Origin: an uncultured Prosthecobacter sp. | GTDB taxonomy: Bacteria > Verrucomicrobiota > Verrucomicrobiia > Verrucomicrobiales > Verrucomicrobiaceae | Length of the DNA stretch: 5,402 nucleotides | Assembly (NCBI GenBank): GCA_937941745.1 | Contig: CALDGV010000601.1 | Coordinates: 1 to 5,402 of the forward strand | Direction of reading: 5' to 3' | Shown here: one piece after another, positions 1 to 5,402 of the stretch | Layout of the letters: each line of letters begins with the position of its first letter | Numbering within the stretch: the stretch's first letter is position 1 | Made by a program: the position numbers and the translations under genes | The notes under the pieces: model-generated | What the model was told of the DNA's origin: nothing | What the model saw: only the letters and a program-made list of their open reading frames with translations | Databases searched by the model: none

Positions 1-258
1 ATGCGTTCAGGGGTGCCGCGAGAGTTCCGTGTGCCATTCAGAGATCCGCAAAGCCTTCACGATCAGCTCCTTCAGATCCTGACCTCTGGCCCGGACGAAC
101 TGCTCAGCAGGTTCGACCTTCTGCATCCTAGCCGGACGGAAACCGAGCGGGAGTTCTGGATGGAAGAGCGGGATCGTCTTACGAAGCTCCGCCCGGTTGT
201 TTTGGATTCAGTGGCATCCCAGGTCGAGCTGTCGCTTATGCCGGTGCAGAGCCCATGA
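1..258 (+). CDS. Hypothetical protein, probably the C-terminal part of a longer gene
   Basis: The frame is open from the first base of the window to a TGA at 256-258, giving 85 codons if the ATG at position 1 is used. With no upstream sequence, that ATG may be internal and the gene may begin further left. I do not recognise the family. The product is soluble-looking and charged, with Arg/Glu-rich helical stretches (for example the segment TETEREFWMEERDRL, about residues 46-60). There is no signal peptide, membrane segment or known catalytic motif. The main support for a real gene is its junction: its TGA overlaps the ATG of the metallophosphoesterase remnant (ATGA at 255-258), the usual arrangement of translationally coupled genes in an operon. 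Because the downstream partner is broken, this gene may also be decaying, although its visible frame is clean. It could alternatively be a fortuitous open frame. Confidence 0.4.
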   Translation: MRSGVPREFRVPFRDPQSLHDQLLQILTSGPDELLSRFDLLHPSRTETEREFWMEERDRLTKLRPVVLDSVASQVELSLMPVQSP

Positions 259-727
259 GTCCGTTCATTGCCATCCTCAGTAATATTCATGCCAATCTGC
301 CTGCACTGGAGGCCGTATTGGCCGATATTGAGAGCCAGGGCATTCGCGAGATTCTCTGCCTCGGTGATGTCGTGGGCTATGGTGCCCAGCCGGCGGAATG
401 CATAGATTTGCTGCGTTCCAAGGGCTTCACGGTCATCCTTTTGCGGCGATCATGATGCCTGTGCGGCAAGCGATAATGATCCGCCGAATTTATCTTCCGC
501 GACGCTGGAAGGCATCGCTGGACACGTGCGCGGTTGAGCCCGGAGTACTGCGCCTGGCTCGGTGCACTGCCGCTCCCCTGGCATTGTAGGATTGTGAGGC
601 GGTGCATGCCGCGCTGCCTCATCCAGAGAACTAGGACTGCATCCTTGATCCCGCCGCCGTCCAGTCCGCCATACTCGCCGCTGGCCTACCGATGAAATTC
701 GCCCAGCGTCTCGCGGTGGGGAAATAA
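255..727 (+). pseudogene. Calcineurin-like metallophosphoesterase, degraded (frameshifts, TAG, internal deletion)
   Basis: The ancestor was a small cytoplasmic metal-dependent phosphoesterase of the YfcE/calcineurin-like type. The first 60 codons match the family N-terminus: a hydrophobic strand, the first metal motif, then CLGDVVGYGAQPAECIDLLR. The first motif reads SNIHAN, so the usual metal-binding Asp is Asn at residue 10. Near 441-445 the frame shifts and continues as GDHDACAASDNDPPN, where the family has GNHD. Near 517-519 it shifts back and reads WTRARLSPEYCAWL. Near 590-593 it shifts again to CEAVHAALPHPEN, meets TAG at 632-634, and runs to a TAA at 725-727 with a family-like C-terminal tail (AGLPMKFAQRLAVGK). 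The segment that should carry the GHTH motif and the NPGS region is absent. About 157 codons remain, against roughly 240-250 in intact members. A functional product is very unlikely. Confidence 0.88.
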
Positions 728-809
728 GGGCGTCGGAAGACGATTTCAGCATCTTCGTCGCGCTGGTGTTCCATTTGGCTGCGTTCCGGAATTCGGAGGT
801 GCAACTAAC
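728..809. other. Short gap between the pseudogene and the end of the ATPase gene
   Basis: These 82 bases separate the last recognisable codon of the metallophosphoesterase remnant from the stop codon of the convergent ATPase gene. I see no gene, no convincing terminator and no direct repeat or transposon end. The only structure is a weak imperfect palindrome around a GAATTC at 785-797, with four-base arms TCCG and CGGA and no T-tract. If the minus-strand cluster was acquired, its distal boundary should lie here or within the pseudogene. Confidence 0.4.
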
Positions 810-3623
810 TCACACATTCACATCCCCCTCCAAGCCAAGCTCTCGAATAGCGGCACGGGTCTCTTCGAGCTTCTGTTTGGAGACCCCGCCCTCTGGCGAA
901 GCCTCGAATGTCACCTTGAGCTTAACACCTTGGCCTGCGGCGAACTTGGAGACCACCTTGGTATAGAAGTTCATCCACTTTTGTGCGGGCACATTACCTG
1001 ACCACTCAATGTGGGAAAACAGTTCGGTTTGCGTGAGTTCCGGCTCGGGACCAGGAGCAGGAGTTGGCTGCGGTGTGACTGGCGTTGGTGATACCGCCGT
1101 GCCACCTCCTACGGATGCAGGTTCGGTATCATCCTGCGCTGTTGGCACTGTTGGGGCTGTCTTAGCTGCTTGTGCAAGCTTGTAGGCCTCAGCGGTTTCT
1201 TTGCGGATGAGGAACACATCATCAGAAATCTCCACTTCATCAGGAAGCAATCCGCCTCCGTAAATGAACGGTGAATATTTGCCGTCCGAGGTCTTGGCAA
1301 CATAGGCGATCTCACCTGCGCTTACGCCTTTGGCGATGGTGTCTTGAATGGCTGCTGTGCCTCGAATGATTCGCGGGAACTGCGGTGACGCATACATGGC
1401 GTCACGCACGGATTTGGTCGGCCATTCGGTGAAGGCGCTAGACCAGTTTTTCAACAATAGGCGAACGGAGATGCCCTTGTCGAAGTCGCCGTCTGTGACC
1501 AAACGGTTCAGGATGTTTTCAATGGGACCTCCAGCGGTGGCGCTGGAGTGAACGAGACCGAGGTCCACCTCCCGAAGAGCGTTGTCTTTACCCAGGAGAA
1601 GCACATACTTGAAACTACGCCAGATTGCTTCTTTGAGATCACGCTTCGATTTGGCGAGGTTTTCGGCGAGTTGCCGCTTCTGGGTCTCGTCCAACTTCAT
1701 TTCGTGGGCATCATCGTCGATAGCGGTCCAAGCCAGTAACTTGCGTGCTTCCTCAAGCATGGGCTGGGCACTCTCGGCGATCACCCACACCAAGGCACTC
1801 TTGTAGGTCCGGGAGGAGTTGCCGCATTCCTTTGTCATCTTGTCCGCCCACTGAAGCGTGGCTGCACGCTCGGCCATGGTGTGGCTGAGGTCAGCGATGA
1901 TGAAGGTAATCACCGGACGGTCAGAGATTTGAAGGCTCTTCTCAGGGAAGAACGCACGTTCTACGCCGTCGCGTTGAGGAAATAGTTTTTGAATCTCTTG
2001 CTTCACCAACTCCTCAGCCTTGTCACCTTTGACACTCGCTTTCTTGTCGGTGAAGCGCTTGTTCAGGTTCTCCTTGAGGCTGAACTTGTAGTTCGCGTGC
2101 TCGACCACGAGGTAATAGCACTTTTCCACCAGAGCTTCGAGTGCCGTCTCGATGTTGCCGAGATCAAGGTCGGGATGGCCGACGGCCATGCGTATCTCAG
2201 GGACCGTTGCCTCCGATCTGACCATGCCGCCGTTGGATTCAAAGAACACCACCGTCGCCACTTTCTGGTGCAGGCGTTCGGCTTTGACTACCTCTGTGGA
2301 TTCTCGGTCCAGGGTGATTGCGTGAGACTCCTTGGTGCCCGCCACATCAGTCGTCACGGCAGTTTCTAGCAAACGACTGCCGAGCTGCTCAAAGACCGCC
2401 GCGCGGAAAATTGGGTCGCCGAAGGGAGCGGTGCCGAGGGTCAGCAGAGGATCGGGGTGAGCCTTCTTGTAGGCCGCCGTGTAGGAGTGGGAAACCCAGA
2501 TGGCGAGCATCCGCAGCACCCCTCGCGTTTGCTGGAACTTGGGAAGAGCGCGCCATTTGCGCTCAAACACCGACAGGACGGAAGGATGAAATGGATAGGA
2601 TGCCTCGAAATGGGCGCGAGCGTGTTCTGGTGGAATTGAGCCGGGTAGCTGCTGGGCATGATCCGTCATCCACCGTGCATATTCGTGGCAGGCATCTTTA
2701 GCTTTCTCTGGCAGGAGCACCTTGCCGTCAGCACCGAGTGCACGGGTATCCCAATCGAAAAGCCGGCGGCGAATGATTTCGCTCGTCTCAGCACCAGCGG
2801 TCATCGTCATCGCCTTACCCACGCGGTCCAGCATCTTTGTCAACCGTGTGTAGTCTTCTTGATCTGCCGTGGTCATTTCCAAGTCAAGAGAGGCAGGCAC
2901 CGAGACTACCAACACGGACTTGTCATTCATTGCGCCGGACAGGTTCATGATGAAGTCGTAGAGCTGATCATTGAGGCCTTCGCGGCGGAAGCGGCTCATG
3001 TAGTTCATCAGCTCGTCCATCAGAATGAGACAAGGCTCGTTCTCGGGCACGATCTTGCGGATCACATCGCCTCCAGGGGCGATTCGTTGCTCATCATGCT
3101 TCTTCACCAGCTCAAAGGCAGACGCACCACCGAGCTGAAACGCGATCTCGCCCCATGGGGTGAAGCGCTTTGGTTCACCTTCTGCACCTCTGCCTGAGAT
3201 AGAGTCAAACTCCGTTCCTACAAACACGGCCACATGCGCTTTCGGCACCGTTGTCACTTGGGCCTTCTCGCGGATTTGCTGCATCCCGAGCCATCCATGA
3301 GAGGCCGGGCCATGCTTGGCCATGTGGTAGAGCAGCGTGAGGGAGTGGGTCTTACCGCCACCGAAGTTCGTCGCTAGGTTGAAAACTGGAGAGGTATGAC
3401 TCGTTTCGCCCGACATCCGCCGCACCACTTGGGAGGCGAGATCCAGCAGGTTTGCAGCCAGGAAGGTCTTGGCAAAGAATTTCTCAGGGTCCGTGTAGTC
3501 GGCACGGCCTGTGCCATCGCGAACACGATCCAGATGCACGGCGAACTCAGACGCGTCTTGAGATTTCCCCTCGCGCAAGTCTTCGCGGGGTTTGACGACA
3601 TCATACCAGGGTTTCAGTTTCAT
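810..3623 (-). CDS. DUF499-family P-loop ATPase, PglY/BrxC-like, candidate defence ATPase
   Basis: This 937-residue protein is a large cytoplasmic AAA-type ATPase of the DUF499 family. After an N-terminal helical region there is a Walker A motif (residues 84-92, TNFGGGKTH; Lys91) and a Walker B motif (residues 199-205, LILMDEL; Asp203, Glu204). A sensor-like strand follows (237-245, VLVVSVPAS), then a YPFHP motif (343-347) and TRGVLR (366-371 region), signatures shared with large defence ATPases of the PglY/BrxC type. Residues about 450-820 form a long helical region without a motif I can name. A Pro/Thr-rich linker (about 822-863) leads to a compact C-terminal domain (864-937). All ATPase residues look intact. 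It is the last gene of the minus-strand cluster, downstream of the DUF349-repeat gene and the DUF1156 methyltransferase. No strong Shine-Dalgarno precedes the ATG; an 80-base gap holding a mini-ORF does. A role in phage or foreign-DNA restriction is inferred from family and partners. Confidence 0.9.
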   Translation of the reverse strand: MKLKPWYDVVKPREDLREGKSQDASEFAVHLDRVRDGTGRADYTDPEKFFAKTFLAANLLDLASQVVRRMSGETSHTSPVFNLATNFGGGKTHSLTLLYHMAKHGPASHGWLGMQQIREKAQVTTVPKAHVAVFVGTEFDSISGRGAEGEPKRFTPWGEIAFQLGGASAFELVKKHDEQRIAPGGDVIRKIVPENEPCLILMDELMNYMSRFRREGLNDQLYDFIMNLSGAMNDKSVLVVSVPASLDLEMTTADQEDYTRLTKMLDRVGKAMTMTAGAETSEIIRRRLFDWDTRALGADGKVLLPEKAKDACHEYARWMTDHAQQLPGSIPPEHARAHFEASYPFHPSVLSVFERKWRALPKFQQTRGVLRMLAIWVSHSYTAAYKKAHPDPLLTLGTAPFGDPIFRAAVFEQLGSRLLETAVTTDVAGTKESHAITLDRESTEVVKAERLHQKVATVVFFESNGGMVRSEATVPEIRMAVGHPDLDLGNIETALEALVEKCYYLVVEHANYKFSLKENLNKRFTDKKASVKGDKAEELVKQEIQKLFPQRDGVERAFFPEKSLQISDRPVITFIIADLSHTMAERAATLQWADKMTKECGNSSRTYKSALVWVIAESAQPMLEEARKLLAWTAIDDDAHEMKLDETQKRQLAENLAKSKRDLKEAIWRSFKYVLLLGKDNALREVDLGLVHSSATAGGPIENILNRLVTDGDFDKGISVRLLLKNWSSAFTEWPTKSVRDAMYASPQFPRIIRGTAAIQDTIAKGVSAGEIAYVAKTSDGKYSPFIYGGGLLPDEVEISDDVFLIRKETAEAYKLAQAAKTAPTVPTAQDDTEPASVGGGTAVSPTPVTPQPTPAPGPEPELTQTELFSHIEWSGNVPAQKWMNFYTKVVSKFAAGQGVKLKVTFEASPEGGVSKQKLEETRAAIRELGLEGDVNV
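1035..1160 (-). other. Proline/threonine-rich linker within the DUF499 ATPase
   Basis: Residues about 822-863 of the ATPase are low complexity, dominated by Pro, Thr, Ala, Gly and Glu (for example TPVTPQPTPAPGPEPE). They are predicted to be disordered. They separate the main body from a 74-residue C-terminal domain (residues 864-937, encoded at 813-1034) that has clear alternating strand and helix character, a Trp-rich start (IEWSGNVPAQKWMNFY) and the strand KLKVTFEA. This suggests the tail is a tethered module, possibly for docking a partner. Confidence 0.7.
3345..3374 (-). other. Walker A (P-loop) coding segment of the DUF499 ATPase
   Basis: This segment encodes residues 84-93, ATNFGGGKTH, the nucleotide-binding loop. 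The glycine run followed by Lys91-Thr92 is intact, so ATP binding is expected. The partner Walker B acidic pair is Asp203-Glu204. Confidence 0.9.
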
Positions 3624-3632
3624 AGGATCAAT

Positions 3633-3704
3633 TCAAAAAGACTCAAGGCGGAGAGTGAGAAGCCTCTTCAAGAGAAGGGGAATAGTCAGGGTGATCATGG
3701 GCAT
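3633..3704 (-). CDS. Possible 23-codon mini-ORF coupling the DUF349-repeat gene to the ATPase gene
   Basis: The stop codon of the upstream gene (TGA, 3706-3704) shares its last base with an ATG (3704-3702), a TGATG junction typical of termination-reinitiation. That ATG opens a frame of 23 codons (MPMITLTIPLLLKRLLTLRL, then ESF) that ends with a TGA at 3635-3633, nine bases before the ATPase ATG. The mini-ORF therefore fills almost the entire 80-base gap. It could carry ribosomes across the gap to an ATPase start that lacks a Shine-Dalgarno, encode a short hydrophobic-basic peptide, or be chance. A frame this short is expected by chance fairly often, so only the precise placement at both ends makes it notable. 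Confidence 0.18.
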   Translation of the reverse strand: MPMITLTIPLLLKRLLTLRLESF

Positions 3705-5059
3705 CAATCTAGGTCGCGCAGCCGGGCTTTAATATCGGAAATGGCTTCTTCCACTTGCTGCAGCTTGGTGCGGTTGTCACTGAGACGGTTCTCCAGAAAC
3801 TCAATTTTGCTGTCCATCTTGTCTCGGAAGCTATCGGACCACGCCTCGTCACGTTTATCACGAGCCTCGGAAAGCGAGTCTTCATCTCGGTCGATCCACT
3901 CTTCGAGTTTACGTTGATGCTCTAGCTTACCCTCCAAAGCATTCTCCAGTCTTGAGCGAGTATGGGCACGACGGGAGGCATAGAAATCATTGCATGCCTT
4001 CTTGAAGTCGTCCCACATCTCCTGGTCGTGCTCACGCCCCGCAAAGCCTGCTTCCTTCCAGTCCTGTTGGAGTTCTTTGAATTTCGCAAAGTCATTCTTA
4101 TCCGTCGGATCCAGCCGTTCCACTTCGCTTAGGATCTCCCGCTTTGCAGACCTCGCTTTTTCAAATTGGGCTTCCTTAGCTTCCCATTGCCGCTTCTTTT
4201 CGGCGGAAATGTCTTTCGCCTTATCCCAGAAGGAATTCATGGCATCGCGAAAATCGGACCAGAGAGCATCCTCATGCTCCTTTCCAGCGAAGCCCACCTG
4301 CTTCCACTGCGCGTTCAGACCTTTGGCAGTCTCACGGTCCTCGTGGCTCGCTGGATCCAAAGCTTCTGCAGTGCTGATCAATCTTCTTTTTTGCTCACGC
4401 TTCACCTGGAACTCCTCTTCACGTTCGGCACGGCGGCTGGCCTGCTCGTCGTTGAAGATGGCCCAGGCTCTTTCCAATTCCTCTCGGACCTTGTTGAGAA
4501 ACTCATAGGCCTTTGACCGATCACTGCCCGTCATCTGTTCCTTCAGTTCACTGAACAGACGAAATGCCTCACCCATATGACGAGAGCACTGTTTAAGCTG
4601 GTCCCTTCTCCGGTCAGCCTCAGTCTTGGGCTTGAAGCCCAGAAGACTATCAATCACTTCTTCGGCGAAGTCGAACATCGCTTCCGCCAGTGTGAAGCCC
4701 GTTAGCATCTTCATCACATCTACCAGTCCATCAGGCCATGGCCAGGCACCTCCAGCTTCTTGAAGGATGCTGTTCAGCGCTCGATTGGAATCCCGTTCCC
4801 GCTGTTCCATGCGCTCTTCCTTTTCACGGCGGCGGCGCTCCGCTTCTTTTTTGATCGACTCAACGATGTCTTGGAACCGCTGCCAAGCTTCATCCTTTTC
4901 CCGTCTTGTAGGATAACGAACCTGCTTAAAATGGCCGCTGATGGCTTTCACACGGCTCCAAGCCTCTGCCCAGAATTCCCCCGTCTTATCGAAGAAGGAA
5001 AAACCGTTCACATCCCGGTCCAGGCGGCTAATCAGATCATCGAGCTCATCATAATTCAT
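3704..5059 (-). CDS. DUF349-repeat, coiled-coil protein within a methyltransferase-ATPase cluster
   Basis: This is a 451-residue, highly charged, almost wholly helical cytoplasmic protein with no signal peptide or membrane segment. The N-terminal 80 residues resemble one degenerate DUF349-type unit (GEFWAEAWSRVKAI, then DEAWQRFQDIVESIKKEAERRRR). A less charged block follows at about 104-145 (AWPWPDGLVDVMKMLTGF), probably a small globular part. Residues about 221-290 and 301-370 are two clear tandem units, each with a helix ending in LDP, a W-K core (QWKQVGFAGKEH and DWKEAGFAGREH) and a W-D/S-F helix. The last 75 residues form a probable coiled coil. DUF349 has no established catalytic activity and none is visible here. 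The gene lies 36 bases after the methyltransferase stop and 80 before the ATPase, so it is very likely co-transcribed with both. The ATG chosen gives a plausible N-terminus, though no Shine-Dalgarno supports it. A scaffold or nucleic-acid-binding subunit is inferred. Confidence 0.85.
   Translation of the reverse strand: MNYDELDDLISRLDRDVNGFSFFDKTGEFWAEAWSRVKAISGHFKQVRYPTRREKDEAWQRFQDIVESIKKEAERRRREKEERMEQRERDSNRALNSILQEAGGAWPWPDGLVDVMKMLTGFTLAEAMFDFAEEVIDSLLGFKPKTEADRRRDQLKQCSRHMGEAFRLFSELKEQMTGSDRSKAYEFLNKVREELERAWAIFNDEQASRRAEREEEFQVKREQKRRLISTAEALDPASHEDRETAKGLNAQWKQVGFAGKEHEDALWSDFRDAMNSFWDKAKDISAEKKRQWEAKEAQFEKARSAKREILSEVERLDPTDKNDFAKFKELQQDWKEAGFAGREHDQEMWDDFKKACNDFYASRRAHTRSRLENALEGKLEHQRKLEEWIDRDEDSLSEARDKRDEAWSDSFRDKMDSKIEFLENRLSDNRTKLQQVEEAISDIKARLRDLD
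3950..4399 (-). repeat. Tandem pair of DUF349-type protein repeats
   Basis: Two units of about 70 codons lie in tandem in the 451-residue protein: residues 221-290 (4190-4399) and 301-370 (3950-4159). They align without gaps through the core. QWKQVGFAGKEHEDALWSDF in the first corresponds to DWKEAGFAGREHDQEMWDDF in the second, and LDPASHED corresponds to LDPTDKND. The similarity is also visible at DNA level around the VGFAGKEH and AGFAGREH codons, implying an internal duplication that has diverged. Confidence 0.85.
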
Positions 5060-5095
5060 GGCAGACTCGGAGGTAAAAAGTGACGAATGCTACAT

Positions 5096-5402
5096 TTACA
5101 AACCAAGCCCCTTCTTCCTCGCAAGCACACCATCCACCCAGCGCTTCTCATCGCACTTCGGCGGGTAGAGAGCGGAGAGGGCGTTGGCGAGACGCCAGAA
5201 ACGGGCGTCTTTGCCTGCGCCGTCGTCCACCAGGAAGCGTTTCAGAGCTTCGCTGCGGCTGGCGGCAAAGAGGATCATGCTCTGGTGAATGCGATCCAGT
5301 GTTGTGTCGCCGATCTTGGAGACGGTCTTCTCCATCCAGATCTTTTCCGAGACACCTTCCTGCGCCAGTTCGGCGAAGAGGTCAGGCTGCATGTCCTGCT
5401 TC
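5096..5402 (-). CDS. DUF1156-type adenine-specific DNA methyltransferase, C-terminal fragment
   Basis: The frame enters from the right edge without a stop and ends with TAA at 5098-5096. The last 101 residues are present; the start lies outside the window, and the Met encoded at 5392-5390 is internal, since in-frame Lys-Gln-Asp codons precede it. The tail reads as the conserved C-terminus of large DUF1156 proteins, putative adenine-specific DNA methyltransferases: DRIHQSMILFAASRSEALKR, then FWRLANALSALYP and EKRWVDGVLARKKGLG. The catalytic domain and its NPPY-type motif would lie upstream and cannot be seen. The family normally approaches a thousand residues, so about a tenth is visible. The gene is first in the visible operon, followed 36 bases later by the DUF349-repeat gene. 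Identification rests on the tail and on its partnership with a DUF499 ATPase. A different protein sharing this C-terminal domain is possible. Confidence 0.72.
   Translation of the reverse strand, partial: KQDMQPDLFAELAQEGVSEKIWMEKTVSKIGDTTLDRIHQSMILFAASRSEALKRFLVDDGAGKDARFWRLANALSALYPPKCDEKRWVDGVLARKKGLGL

Noticed and set aside
450..752. 100-codon minus-strand open frame over the metallophosphoesterase remnant
   Set aside because: The plus strand here has recognisable protein similarity in pieces. The minus-strand product has no family resemblance and a biased Arg/Ser/Pro composition, typical of antisense frames in GC-rich codons.
784..798. Palindrome around GAATTC as a terminator for the ATPase gene
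   Set aside because: The arms are only four bases and no T-tract follows on either strand.
2658..3197. 179-codon plus-strand open frame, His-rich
   Set aside because: It is antisense to the Walker B region of the ATPase, whose sense frame has clear conserved motifs. The His-rich product is a composition artefact.
3650..3680. Small inverted repeat (CTCTTCAAGAG) in the gap before the ATPase gene
   Set aside because: The stem is at most four or five pairs with a minimal loop and no T-tract, so it is not a credible terminator or riboswitch.
3396..3917. 173-codon plus-strand open frame crossing from the ATPase into the DUF349-repeat gene
   Set aside because: It is antisense to two well-supported genes and its product is Ser/Arg-rich low complexity at the end, mirroring the Glu/Arg helices on the other strand.
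3990..4508. 172-codon plus-strand open frame inside the DUF349-repeat gene
   Set aside because: It is antisense to the repeats; its apparent internal similarity is only the complement of the duplicated coding sequence.
5060..5102. Possible promoter before the DUF349-repeat gene (TTTGTAAATGTAGCAT)
   Set aside because: The hexamer-like sequences are not at promoter spacing, and the 36-base gap fits co-transcription with the methyltransferase gene.
1..5402. CRISPR array, tRNA, rRNA or insertion sequence
   Set aside because: I saw no regularly spaced repeats, no cloverleaf-like sequence, no transposase similarity and no terminal inverted repeats in the window.

Overview
The window is bacterial, of moderate GC, with gene-dense coding on the minus strand and a decayed plus-strand gene at the left end. 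No sequence here fixes the taxon. The absence of clear GGAGG-type ribosome binding sites before the genes whose starts are visible, and the style of the metallophosphoesterase remnant, would suit a PVC-type bacterium (Verrucomicrobia or relatives). That is a weak inference.

Layout. Positions 1-258 hold the end of an unrecognised plus-strand reading frame that is open at the left edge. It overlaps, in an ATGA junction, the start of a calcineurin-like metallophosphoesterase gene (255-727). That gene is a pseudogene: it changes frame three times, carries an in-frame TAG, has substitutions in two metal-binding motifs and lacks the middle of the protein. A gap of about 80 bp follows, with nothing recognisable in it.

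From 810 to the right edge everything is on the minus strand and reads as one operon. In transcription order it contains: the C-terminal 101 residues of a DUF1156-type DNA adenine methyltransferase (5402-5096, cut by the window edge); a 451-residue charged, helical protein with two tandem DUF349-type repeats (5059-3704); and a 937-residue DUF499-family P-loop ATPase (3623-810). The gap before the ATPase is exactly spanned by a 23-codon mini-ORF that starts on the stop codon of the preceding gene.

How they may work together. Pairing a large adenine methyltransferase with a large DUF499/PglY-BrxC-like ATPase resembles the core of BREX/Pgl-type phage defence, in which methylation marks self DNA and an ATPase helps restrict unmarked DNA. 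The least explained member is the DUF349-repeat protein between them, which may be a structural or nucleic-acid-associated subunit. A defence role is inferred from family and context. No nuclease, helicase or phosphatase of the system is visible in the window, and any further members would lie upstream, beyond the right edge. The ATPase is the last gene of the operon and ends next to the broken metallophosphoesterase gene, consistent with an island boundary.
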